The position numbers and the translations under genes were made by a program. From assembly GCA_038259855.1 (NCBI GenBank), contig JBBSOJ010000055.1, forward strand, positions 1 through 14,391: 14,391 nucleotides of DNA, read 5' to 3'. This document shows positions 1 through 6,699 of this stretch, piece after piece. Source of the stretch: JBPOFM01 sp038259855 (lineage in GTDB: Bacteria > Bacteroidota > Bacteroidia > Flavobacteriales > Flavobacteriaceae). Numbering within the stretch: position 1 is the first letter of the stretch; each line of letters begins with the position of its first letter. The notes under the pieces were generated by a model that saw only the letters and a program-made list of their open reading frames with translations, made no database searches and had not been told where the DNA came from.

Positions 1-162
1 ATGAGAATTATCTTTTGAGCTTCGTCAAAAGTAATGTCATTAGTTTTCTGTTTCTATCGTTTGTAGTTCCGTTCGCCGCAATCATCATGGCGTTCTCCGC
101 TTTTCTTTTTTATTGAATTACGATCTTTTATAAATATAAAGGTAGAATGGACCTTATAGTAA

Positions 163-201
163 AGACATTGTTGTATCGGGTACGATATTTAAATAATGTC
201 T
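163..201. repeat. Nested inverted repeat downstream of uvrA
   Basis: AGACATT (163-169) pairs with AATGTCT (195-201), and nested inside it TATCG (174-178) pairs with CGATA (183-187). It lies about 45 bp beyond the uvrA stop codon. It could act as a weak terminator or RNA-processing structure for uvrA, but no T-run follows it on the minus strand. I saw no gene in the rest of the 245-bp stretch: only very short open frames without support. Confidence 0.25.
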
Positions 202-245
202 AAATCAATTGAATAATGACTAGTCACGAATAAAAAAAACTACTA

Positions 246-3044
246 TTAAAGTTTATCCTTAAGATAGCTTCCTGTAATGGATTTTTTATTCTTGACAATC
301 TCTTCAGGCGTTCCTTGTGCAATTAACTGACCGCCTCGTTCTCCACCTTCAGGCCCTAAATCGATAATATAGTCCGCACACTTTATCATTTCTAGGTTGT
401 GTTCTATGACAATTATAGAATGTCCCTGCTCGATCAATGCGTAGAATGATGTCAGCAATTTTTGAATGTCATGAAAATGCAAACCCGTTGTAGGCTCATC
501 GAAAATAAAGAGGGCATTATCACTTTTAGAACCTTTACCTAAAAACGTTGCGAGTTTGATACGTTGTGCTTCTCCGCCAGACAATGTTGAAGAACTTTGA
601 CCTAACGTTACATAGCCCAAACCAACATCTTGTAATGGTTGTAATTTTCCTTGGATTTTGGTTTGTTTATAGGTATCAAAAAATGCAATGGCATCATCAA
701 TGGTCATGCTCAATACATCATCAATACTTTTATCTTCAAAGGTGACCTCCAATACTTCTTTTTTAAAGCGCTTGCCATGACAGGTTTCACAGATTAAATG
801 TACGTCCGCCATAAACTGCATTTCAATGGTTACTTCACCGTCTCCTTTGCAGGTTTCACAGCGGCCACCATCAACATTAAAGGAAAAATGCTTTGCCTGA
901 AAATTTCTGATCTTACTCAATTTTTGAGCAGCGAATAGTGCTCGGATGTCATCATAAGCCTTGACGTAAGTCACTGGATTAGATCTAGAAGAGCGGCCAA
1001 TGGGATTTTGATCTACAAATTCTATATGTTGTATGTTTTTATAGTTTCCTTTCAATTCCGAAAACTGACCTGCTTTTTCCCCAAATCCTGTAAGATGTTT
1101 TTGGATGCTCGGGTATAGAATTTTTTTGATCAATGTACTTTTACCGCTGCCAGAAACGCCTGTGATGACCGTGAGCATTTCCAATGGGAAAATGACATCA
1201 ATGTTCTGAAGATTGTGCTCGCGCGCTCCCAATATCTCAATTTGATATTTTGATTTACGGCGTTTTTTGGGAACCTCGATTTTCATGGTGCCATTAAGAT
1301 ACTTGGCCGTAAGTGAATCCGATTGGAGGATCGCATTATAATTTCCTTTTGCAACGACCTCGCCACCGAAAGTTCCGGCTTCCGGACCAATATCAATAAT
1401 CTCGTCAGCTGCTTGCATTATATCTTCATCATGCTCCACGACGATAACGGTATTGCCCAGGTCTCGTAGTGCTTTTAAAACTACAATCAATTTTTCTGTA
1501 TCTTTCGGATGCAGACCAATACTAGGCTCATCAAGAATGTACATGGACCCGACTAAACTGCTTCCCAATGAGGTTGCCAAATTGATGCGTTGGCTTTCGC
1601 CACCAGATAATGTGTTCGATTTTCTATTGAGGGTCAAGTAATCAAGACCAACATTGGATAGAAAACCCAAGCGATTTTCAATTTCTTTCAACAACCGTTC
1701 AGCAATCTTTGCATCGTGATCATTTAGTTCTAATTGTTTAAAAAAGTTGATCAACTTATCTAGAGGCATGGCCACCAAGTCCGTAATCGTAATGTTGGTA
1801 ATTTTGACATAATTGGCTTCTGGTCTTAAGCGCTTGCCGTGGCATTTGCTGCATTTTGTTTTGCCCCTGTATCGAGAAAGCATAACGCGATTCTGTATTT
1901 TGTAAGCCTTCGATTCCAATTCCGTAAAAAATTCATCTAAACCCGTAAAATAGTTGTTGCCTTTCCAAATGAGTTCTTGTTGAAGCTCTGTTAATTGAAA
2001 AAAGGGTTTGTGAATTGGAAAATCAAACTTATGTGAATTATTGACCAATTGGTCACGATACCAACTCATACTTTCGCCCCTCCATGGAAAAACAGCATTT
2101 TCATATATGGATAATGCCGTATTTGGAATCACCAATTCTTGATCAATGCCAATAACATCGCCATAGCCTTCACATTTAGGACAGGCTCCATAAGGATTGT
2201 TGAAACTGAATAAATGGACGTTTGGTTCCATAAAAGTCATTCCATCCAGTTCGAATCGATTATTGAATGACGTCTGTTTGTTATCAGACAATGCTTCTAT
2301 AATCGTGGTGCCTTTGCCTTCAAAAAAGGACGTTTCTATAGCATCAGCCAATCGGTTGTAAAAATCATCTTCATGTTTGATAATGATTCTATCCACCACC
2401 AAAAAAATATCATTTTTTAAAGAGGTTTCTAATGCGTCTTCAATTCGTAACACCTCATTCTTATATTGAATACGCGCATAACCCTGTTGCTGTAAGACTT
2501 TTAATTTATCTTCCATCGTTCTGCCTTCTTCCAAAACAATAGGCGCGAGTAGGAGCAATTTACTTCCTTGCTCAAACGATTTTACAAAATTCAATACATC
2601 AGCAGTCGTATGTTTTTTTACTAGGTTACCAGAAATTGGTGAGTATGTTTTTCCAATTCTGGCAAATAGCAATTTGAGATAATCATAAATTTCTGTGGAC
2701 GTCCCTACGGTGGAGCGTGGATTGGTAGAATTGACCTTTTGTTCAATCGCAATCGCTGGAGCAATTCCTTTTATATAATCGACTTTAGGTTTATTGAGTC
2801 GACCTAAAAACTGACGTGCATAACTCGATAAACTTTCTACATAACGTCGCTGACCTTCGGCATACAATGTGTCAAATGCTAAACTCGATTTTCCTGAACC
2901 TGATAATCCTGTAATGACGACCAGCTTATTACGCGGTATCACAACGTCCATATTTTTCAAATTATGGAGATTGGCACCTTTTATAATGATATTCTCTTTA
3001 GGATTTACTTCGGAAAGCTTGGTGTACATCGGATTTTTCTTCAT
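246..3044 (-). CDS. uvrA: UvrABC system protein A (excinuclease ABC subunit A)
   Basis: UvrA is the damage-recognition ATPase of nucleotide excision repair; it loads UvrB on damaged DNA in the cytoplasm. At 932 residues it is full length (family about 940). It carries two ABC ATPase modules. The first has Walker A GLSGSGKS (46-53), signature LSGGESQ (479-485) and Walker B ILDEPSIGLHP (503-513). The second has Walker A GVSGSGKS (629-636), signature LSGGEAQ (821-827) and Walker B FIFDEPTTGLH (846-856). The C-terminal zinc finger is intact: C729-x2-C732, then C752-x2-C755. The N-terminal zinc module keeps only C288-x2-C291; the upstream CxxC pair known from E. coli is replaced by a Cys-free stretch around 264-274. 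A CxxC at 398-401 is present as usual. Start: ATG at 3044; a second in-frame ATG at Met6 (3029) is possible. It is transcribed alone, divergent from the sigma-factor gene. Flavobacteria often carry a second uvrA paralogue elsewhere. Confidence 0.97.
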   Translation of the reverse strand: MKKNPMYTKLSEVNPKENIIIKGANLHNLKNMDVVIPRNKLVVITGLSGSGKSSLAFDTLYAEGQRRYVESLSSYARQFLGRLNKPKVDYIKGIAPAIAIEQKVNSTNPRSTVGTSTEIYDYLKLLFARIGKTYSPISGNLVKKHTTADVLNFVKSFEQGSKLLLLAPIVLEEGRTMEDKLKVLQQQGYARIQYKNEVLRIEDALETSLKNDIFLVVDRIIIKHEDDFYNRLADAIETSFFEGKGTTIIEALSDNKQTSFNNRFELDGMTFMEPNVHLFSFNNPYGACPKCEGYGDVIGIDQELVIPNTALSIYENAVFPWRGESMSWYRDQLVNNSHKFDFPIHKPFFQLTELQQELIWKGNNYFTGLDEFFTELESKAYKIQNRVMLSRYRGKTKCSKCHGKRLRPEANYVKITNITITDLVAMPLDKLINFFKQLELNDHDAKIAERLLKEIENRLGFLSNVGLDYLTLNRKSNTLSGGESQRINLATSLGSSLVGSMYILDEPSIGLHPKDTEKLIVVLKALRDLGNTVIVVEHDEDIMQAADEIIDIGPEAGTFGGEVVAKGNYNAILQSDSLTAKYLNGTMKIEVPKKRRKSKYQIEILGAREHNLQNIDVIFPLEMLTVITGVSGSGKSTLIKKILYPSIQKHLTGFGEKAGQFSELKGNYKNIQHIEFVDQNPIGRSSRSNPVTYVKAYDDIRALFAAQKLSKIRNFQAKHFSFNVDGGRCETCKGDGEVTIEMQFMADVHLICETCHGKRFKKEVLEVTFEDKSIDDVLSMTIDDAIAFFDTYKQTKIQGKLQPLQDVGLGYVTLGQSSSTLSGGEAQRIKLATFLGKGSKSDNALFIFDEPTTGLHFHDIQKLLTSFYALIEQGHSIIVIEHNLEMIKCADYIIDLGPEGGERGGQLIAQGTPEEIVKNKKSITGSYLKDKL

Positions 3045-3051
3045 GGATTTG

Positions 3052-3087
3052 CAAAGATACAGTATCTAAATCAGCTTTAAAAACAAC
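3052..3087 (-). promoter_or_regulatory. Possible uvrA promoter
   Basis: Read on the minus strand, TATCTTTG (3059 to 3052) is an exact match to the Bacteroidota -7 element TAnnTTTG. The -33 partner is poor: either TTTT with 20 bp spacing or TTG (3086 to 3084) with 24 bp. The -7 box ends only 7 bp before the ATG at 3044, so a transcript from here would have almost no leader, or translation would begin at Met6. Confidence 0.35.
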
Positions 3088-3124
3088 ATATTGTGCAATA
3101 AAATGTTAAAGTTTCTTCGGAAAT

Positions 3125-3157
3125 TTTGTATATTAAGAATGATTGTTATTATATTTG
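3125..3157 (+). promoter_or_regulatory. Promoter of the sigma-factor gene (TTTG / TAnnTTTG)
   Basis: TTTG at 3125-3128 and TATATTTG at 3150-3157 are separated by 21 bp. Both match the Bacteroidota housekeeping promoter (-33 TTTG, about 19-21 bp, -7 TAnnTTTG). Transcription would begin about 3162-3165, giving a leader of roughly 60 or 90 nt depending on the start codon used. Confidence 0.6.
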
Positions 3158-3170
3158 AACGATAATCATT
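3138..3170. promoter_or_regulatory. Inverted repeat around the -7 box (possible operator)
   Basis: AATGATT (3138-3144) and AATCATT (3164-3170) form a perfect 7-bp inverted repeat with a 19-bp spacer that encloses the -7 element of the sigma-factor promoter. The position fits a repressor site or autoregulatory site, but in AT-rich DNA a 7-bp match can arise by chance. Confidence 0.22.
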
Positions 3171-3254
3171 TAAAATACAGTTGCCTATATCATAATATTA
3201 CTTTAGAAGTAAACCCCAATCATGGAGTTATCCATGAACCTAAACGTAATAATT

Positions 3255-3839
3255 ATGAAACACGACGTTATCACAGATGCTGCTTTGGTGAGCAGCTACA
3301 TTAAAGGCGATGAACAGGCACTCTCCGTATTAATCACCAGGCACAAACAAAAAATTTACAGTTTTATTTATTCTAAAGTGTATGACAAAGACATCACGGA
3401 AGATGTGTTTCAAGACACCTTTATTAAAGTTATCAAGACGCTTAAACTTGGTAAATATAATGAAGAAGGAAAATTTCTACCTTGGGTGATGCGGATTGCT
3501 CATAATTTGGTCATTGATCATTTTAGACGCAATAACCGAATGCCAAAATTTCAAAATACGGGTGAATTTAGCATTTTTTCGGTGTTGAGTGATACGACAT
3601 TAGATGCAGAAAACACCATTATTAAAGAACAAATTGAGTGTGACTTAAGACGATTGATTGAGGAGCTGCCAAGTGATCAAAAAGATGTGTTGGTCATGCG
3701 GATGTATCAAGATATGAGTTTTAAAGAAATCTCAGATAAAACTGGTGTGAGTATTAATACAGCCCTTGGACGAATGCGTTACGCTCTGATCAATCTGCGA
3801 AAAGTGATTGATCAAAAGAATATAATTTTAACATATTGA
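3255..3839 (+). CDS. RNA polymerase sigma factor, sigma-70 family (RpoE/ECF-like)
   Basis: An alternative sigma factor that directs RNA polymerase to a promoter subset. From the ATG at 3255 it is 194 residues. Region 2 covers about residues 22-92, with the -10 recognition helices around DVFQDTFIKVIK and FLPWVMRIAHNLVIDHFR. Region 4 is about 136-186, with the helix-turn-helix around FKEISDKTGVSINTALGRMR. There is no region 1.1 or 3, as in the ECF group. An upstream in-frame ATG at 3222 would add 11 residues; I prefer 3255 because the protein then begins MKHD, which is how flavobacterial relatives begin as I recall them. The gene has its own promoter and is followed after 58 bp by a 48-residue ORF, then a terminator. 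No recognisable anti-sigma gene is adjacent, so control may be transcriptional. The regulon cannot be read from this window. Confidence 0.92.
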   Translation: MKHDVITDAALVSSYIKGDEQALSVLITRHKQKIYSFIYSKVYDKDITEDVFQDTFIKVIKTLKLGKYNEEGKFLPWVMRIAHNLVIDHFRRNNRMPKFQNTGEFSIFSVLSDTTLDAENTIIKEQIECDLRRLIEELPSDQKDVLVMRMYQDMSFKEISDKTGVSINTALGRMRYALINLRKVIDQKNIILTY

Positions 3840-3897
3840 TATACTAAAGAGGGTTTTGTTGCGTTATTAGAATTATAACCAATCTAAAAACCGTCAA

Positions 3898-4044
3898 ATG
3901 GCAAAACTTTACTCTAAAAAAATTGAAGAAACCCAAATCAAATTGAATCCAAAAGAAGAAACTGTTAATTTTCTTTTGAATTATTCGAAGGCTTTAAGTG
4001 TTATAAAATGCAATAAAATGAAGTTTGAAGCGCTTCTAAACTAA
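3898..4044 (+). CDS. Small conserved-looking protein, 48 aa
   Basis: An ATG-initiated 48-codon frame lies between the sigma-factor gene (58 bp upstream) and a strong terminator 6 bp after its stop. It begins MAKLYSKKIEETQ and ends KCNKMKFEALLN: basic N-terminal half, a short hydrophobic helix (VNFLLNYSKALSVI, about 23-36), a single Cys at 38, no signal peptide and no membrane segment. The tight placement before the terminator and the normal codon use suggest a real gene co-transcribed with the sigma factor. I recall similar short ORFs behind this sigma gene in other Flavobacteriaceae but cannot check it. The function is unknown; an influence on the sigma factor is only a guess from position. 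Confidence 0.65.
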   Translation: MAKLYSKKIEETQIKLNPKEETVNFLLNYSKALSVIKCNKMKFEALLN

Positions 4045-4050
4045 ACTTTG

Positions 4051-4085
4051 AAAGTCCCGATAGTTAGCTGATCGGGACTTTTTTT
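4051..4085 (+). terminator. Intrinsic terminator of the sigma-factor operon
   Basis: A perfect 11-bp stem, AAAGTCCCGAT (4051-4061) with ATCGGGACTTT (4071-4081), encloses a 9-nt loop and runs into a T-tract ending at 4085. It begins 6 bp after the stop of the 48-residue ORF. Confidence 0.9.
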
Positions 4086-4115
4086 ATTAGCCTATCTTAA
4101 TCTTCTCAAAGCAAA

Positions 4116-4155
4116 GGAATCCACTTTGACGAAATATAATGTCAAAGATAATTCC
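4116..4155 (-). terminator. Interrupted hairpin downstream of nth
   Basis: GGAAT (4116-4120) pairs with ATTCC (4151-4155), and inside it CTTTGAC (4124-4130) pairs with GTCAAAG (4141-4147). A 3x3 internal loop separates the stems and the terminal loop is 10 nt. On the minus strand it lies about 20 bp beyond the nth stop and is followed by a T-rich TTTGCTTT tail, so it is a reasonable nth terminator. Confidence 0.45.
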
Positions 4156-4176
4156 GTAATGTTTTTATATTAGTAT

Positions 4177-4845
4177 TTATTTCTTAAAGTTTGATTCATA
4201 TTGTGGATGTGCCTTTAGGACTGATGCTCTTCCAATGGTTTTGGTGATCACATCTTTTTCCAAATCCCAACCTCTAGCAGGGGAAAACTGACGTCCGTAC
4301 CAAATAATCTGTAAATGAAGGTCGTTCCAAAGTTCTTCAGGAAACAATCGTTTCGCATCTTTTTCAGTCTGCACTACATTTTTTCCATTGGTCAAATTCC
4401 ATCGATACATCAAACGATGAATATGTGTATCCACGGGAAATGCGGGAATGCCAAATGCTTGCGATAGCACCACAGCAGCCGTTTTATGACCAACAGCTGG
4501 TAATTCTTCTAACGCTTCGTAAGTTCTTGGCACTTCGCCATTATGTTTATCGATCAAAATATGCGATAAGCCATGAATGCCCTTGCTTTTCATGGGAGAT
4601 AATCCAACAGGTTTTATGATTTCTCGAATATCTTCAACCGACAACTTAATCATATCATAGGGGTTATCTGCTTTAGCGAACAATATGGGTGTGATTTGAT
4701 TGACCCGAACATCGGTGCTTTGAGCTGACATCAAAACAGCAATTAAGAGGGTATAAGGATCTTTATGGTCTAACGGAACGGGAATCGTCGGGTACAACTT
4801 TTTTAACGTAGATATAACGAAATCGACTTTTTCTTGTTTGGTCAT
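4177..4845 (-). CDS. nth: Endonuclease III-like DNA glycosylase lacking the Fe-S cluster
   Basis: A base-excision-repair glycosylase/AP lyase of the HhH-GPD superfamily that removes oxidised pyrimidines. It has 222 residues. The helix-hairpin-helix LPAVGHK (115-121) contains the catalytic lysine K121, and the catalytic aspartate is D139 in PVDTHIHR; these match E. coli K120 and D138. The N-terminal SAQSTDVRVN segment (40-49) is also typical. The C-terminal region, where classical Nth has the four-Cys [4Fe-4S] loop, reads YGRQFSPARGW with no cysteine, and the whole protein contains no Cys. The enzyme therefore cannot bind the usual cluster, although both catalytic residues remain. I recall the same WYGR-SPARGW pattern in other flavobacteria, so this is probably a lineage trait rather than damage. 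Monocistronic; its 5' end overlaps the promoter of the divergent peroxidase gene. A TAAATTTG match on the minus strand at 4917-4924 has no clear -33 partner. Confidence 0.93.
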   Translation of the reverse strand: MTKQEKVDFVISTLKKLYPTIPVPLDHKDPYTLLIAVLMSAQSTDVRVNQITPILFAKADNPYDMIKLSVEDIREIIKPVGLSPMKSKGIHGLSHILIDKHNGEVPRTYEALEELPAVGHKTAAVVLSQAFGIPAFPVDTHIHRLMYRWNLTNGKNVVQTEKDAKRLFPEELWNDLHLQIIWYGRQFSPARGWDLEKDVITKTIGRASVLKAHPQYESNFKK

Positions 4846-4864
4846 AGTTGTATTTTTACTTTTG
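4834..4864 (+). promoter_or_regulatory. Promoter of the bcp gene
   Basis: TTG at 4834-4836 and TACTTTTG at 4857-4864 (exact TAnnTTTG) are spaced by 20 bp, fitting the Bacteroidota promoter. Transcription would begin about 4870, giving a leader near 60 nt. The -33 part lies inside the first codons of the divergent nth gene. Confidence 0.5.
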
Positions 4865-4931
4865 AATTCAGGCTAAAAGGGTTGATAGTTAGAATTCAAG
4901 TTCAATTTTTTAATTTCAAATTTAAGACAAT

Positions 4932-5384
4932 ATGACGACATTAAAAGTAGGGGATAAGGCTCCAAATTTTTCACAGCATGACGAACAAGGAAAGACTGTA
5001 AGTTTATCAGATTACAATGGACAAAAATTAGTGGTGTTTTTCTATCCAAAAGCCAACACACCAACCTGTACAACAGAAGCGTGCAATCTTCGTGACAATT
5101 ATAAGGATTTGACCGATAAGGGTTACACTATACTTGGTGTAAGCGCCGACAGCCAAAAAAAACAATCGAATTTTAAGGAGAAGTTTGACTTTCCATACCC
5201 TTTATTAGCAGATGAAGATCTGTCTGTCACAAAAGCGTTTGGTGTTTGGGGTGAAAAGAAATTTATGGGTAGAACCTTTGACGGCATTCATCGCGTTACG
5301 TTCGTGATAAATGAAAAGGGCATTATTGAAAAGGTCATTGATAAGGTGAAGGCAAAAGAACATGCCACACAAATATTGGGTTGA
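4932..5384 (+). CDS. bcp: Thioredoxin-dependent thiol peroxidase (Bcp/PrxQ family)
   Basis: A peroxiredoxin that reduces hydrogen peroxide and organic hydroperoxides using thioredoxin, in the cytoplasm. It has 150 residues, the normal length. The active site FYPKANTPTCTTEAC (37-51) supplies the peroxidatic cysteine C46 and the resolving cysteine C51 five residues on, the atypical 2-Cys arrangement of E. coli Bcp (C45/C50). The active-site segment reads TPTC where TPGC is commoner. The family's conserved GVSADS (69-74) and C-terminal GIHRVTFVI segment (118-126) are present. There is no signal peptide. The ATG start follows a short AT-rich leader. The gene stands alone between its promoter and a bidirectional terminator. 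Confidence 0.96.
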   Translation: MTTLKVGDKAPNFSQHDEQGKTVSLSDYNGQKLVVFFYPKANTPTCTTEACNLRDNYKDLTDKGYTILGVSADSQKKQSNFKEKFDFPYPLLADEDLSVTKAFGVWGEKKFMGRTFDGIHRVTFVINEKGIIEKVIDKVKAKEHATQILG

Positions 5385-5435
5385 TCAATCTTTTCGATTG
5401 CCTCTTTCGCTGATTTTTTATTAGCAACAAAAAAG

Positions 5436-5461
5436 AACCAGAGATTTTAAAGTCTCTGGTT
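5436..5461. terminator. Bidirectional terminator between bcp and fdhA
   Basis: AACCAGAGA (5436-5444) pairs with TCTCTGGTT (5453-5461). On the plus strand T-rich DNA follows (TTTACTATTTTTTTT from 5461), and on the minus strand a TTCTTTTTT tract follows. The hairpin therefore suits both convergent genes. Confidence 0.82.
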
Positions 5462-5490
5462 TTACTATTTTTTTTAAAGTTCAGATATAA

Positions 5491-6684
5491 TTAATTTAGG
5501 ATCATGCCATGCGGGTCGATTACGAATTTCTTCGCAGCACCTTTATCGAAAGCATCATATCCTTCAGGCGCATCCTTTAAATTAATAACTTGAATGTTGA
5601 CTGCTTTTGCAATTTTTACTTTGTCATGCAAAATAGCATTCATCAGTTGTCTGTGATATTTCATAACGGGACACTGACCAGTGTGAAAAGAATGCGATTT
5701 CGCCCAACCAAGTCCCAATCTAACTTTTAAGGTACCTTGTTGTGCGCTTTCATCTTTAGAGCCTGGGTCCTCAGTGACATACAGACCAGGGATGCCAATC
5801 GCGCCGCCGGCACGTGTAATGGCCATCGCCTGATTCAATACTACTGCCGGTTGTTCTTCGGTTTTACCTCCATCGAGATGACCTTTTGCTTCAAATCCAA
5901 CACAATCTACAAAGCAATCCACTTCCTTTTCACCGACAATTTCTGCAATCTGTTCCTCCAAAGGCTGCTTACTATTCAGATCGATGGTTTCACATCCAAA
6001 ACTTCTGGCCTGTGCTAAACGTTCTTCCACAAAATCACCAACAATAACAACCGCAGCACCCATTAAGTGACAACTTGCGGCGCATGCAAGACCCACTGGT
6101 CCAGCGCCGGCAACATATACCGTTACCCCTGGACCAACACCCGCGGTTACCGCACCGTGAAATCCTGTTGGGAAAATGTCGGAGAGCATCGTTAAATCCC
6201 GAATATATTCCAGTGCTTGTTCATTATCCGGAAATTTTAAAAGGTTAAAATCGGCATACGGAACCATCACGTACTCTGATTGGCCACCGATCCATCCACC
6301 CATATCCACATATCCGTAAGCGGCTCCGGGACGGGCGGGATTCACATTGAGACAAATTCCTGTCTTACCTTCTTTACAATTGCGGCAACGTCCACAAGCA
6401 ATATTAAAAGGAACGGAGACAATATCCCCGACATTAATAAATTCAACATCTCTACCTTTTTCTAGCACCAAGCCCGTAATTTCATGGCCTAAAACCAAAC
6501 CTGAAGGAGCGGTCGTTCTGCCACGCACCATATGCTGATCGGAACCACAAATGTTGGTGGAAACCACTTTTAATATAACTCCATGTTCACATTTTCGATC
6601 TCCCAATGCTAACTTTGGATACTCAATATTTTCAACTTCTACAACGCCTTGGCCTTTGTATACTACTGCATGATTTTGACACAT
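5491..6684 (-). CDS. fdhA: Glutathione-independent formaldehyde dehydrogenase (zinc MDR family)
   Basis: A zinc- and NAD-dependent medium-chain dehydrogenase that oxidises formaldehyde to formate without glutathione. It has 397 residues, close to Pseudomonas putida FdhA (about 398) and alignable along its whole length. Catalytic zinc ligands: C46 (in STNICGSDQHMVRG), H67 (LGHEITG) and D169 (LSDIFPTG). Structural zinc ligands: C97, C100, C103 and C111. Rossmann motif GAGPVG is at 193-198. The C-terminal GLGWAKSHSFHTGQ segment (324-337) is typical of this subfamily and not of common alcohol dehydrogenases. The related formaldehyde dismutases share these features, so dismutation to formate plus methanol cannot be excluded. 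It is the second gene of a two-gene operon, 15 bp after the DUF336 gene, divergent from an AraC regulator and a Mo-enzyme operon. Its likely role is formaldehyde detoxification or use. Confidence 0.93.
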   Translation of the reverse strand: MCQNHAVVYKGQGVVEVENIEYPKLALGDRKCEHGVILKVVSTNICGSDQHMVRGRTTAPSGLVLGHEITGLVLEKGRDVEFINVGDIVSVPFNIACGRCRNCKEGKTGICLNVNPARPGAAYGYVDMGGWIGGQSEYVMVPYADFNLLKFPDNEQALEYIRDLTMLSDIFPTGFHGAVTAGVGPGVTVYVAGAGPVGLACAASCHLMGAAVVIVGDFVEERLAQARSFGCETIDLNSKQPLEEQIAEIVGEKEVDCFVDCVGFEAKGHLDGGKTEEQPAVVLNQAMAITRAGGAIGIPGLYVTEDPGSKDESAQQGTLKVRLGLGWAKSHSFHTGQCPVMKYHRQLMNAILHDKVKIAKAVNIQVINLKDAPEGYDAFDKGAAKKFVIDPHGMILN

Positions 6685-6699
6685 AAGTTATTTTTTAAA

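Noticed and set aside
70..100. Imperfect direct repeat CGTTCGCCGC / CGTTCTCCGC
   Set aside because: Two copies with a mismatch, no third copy and no spacer pattern; not a CRISPR or attachment site.
1..105. Short reverse-strand open frames at the left edge
   Set aside because: Only about 17-26 codons, with no recognisable sequence or convincing start.
3222..3254. Upstream start of the sigma factor
   Set aside because: Possible, but the extra 11 residues lie outside any sigma domain and the MKHD start looks like the family's; kept only as an alternative.
5737..6538. Plus-strand frames of 61-93 codons inside fdhA
   Set aside because: Antisense shadows of a strongly conserved dehydrogenase, without ribosome site or homology by eye.
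5491..6684. Reading this gene as a generic alcohol or threonine dehydrogenase
   Set aside because: The extended C-terminal GLGWAKSHSFHTG segment, D169 zinc ligand and full-length match point to the FdhA/dismutase subfamily.
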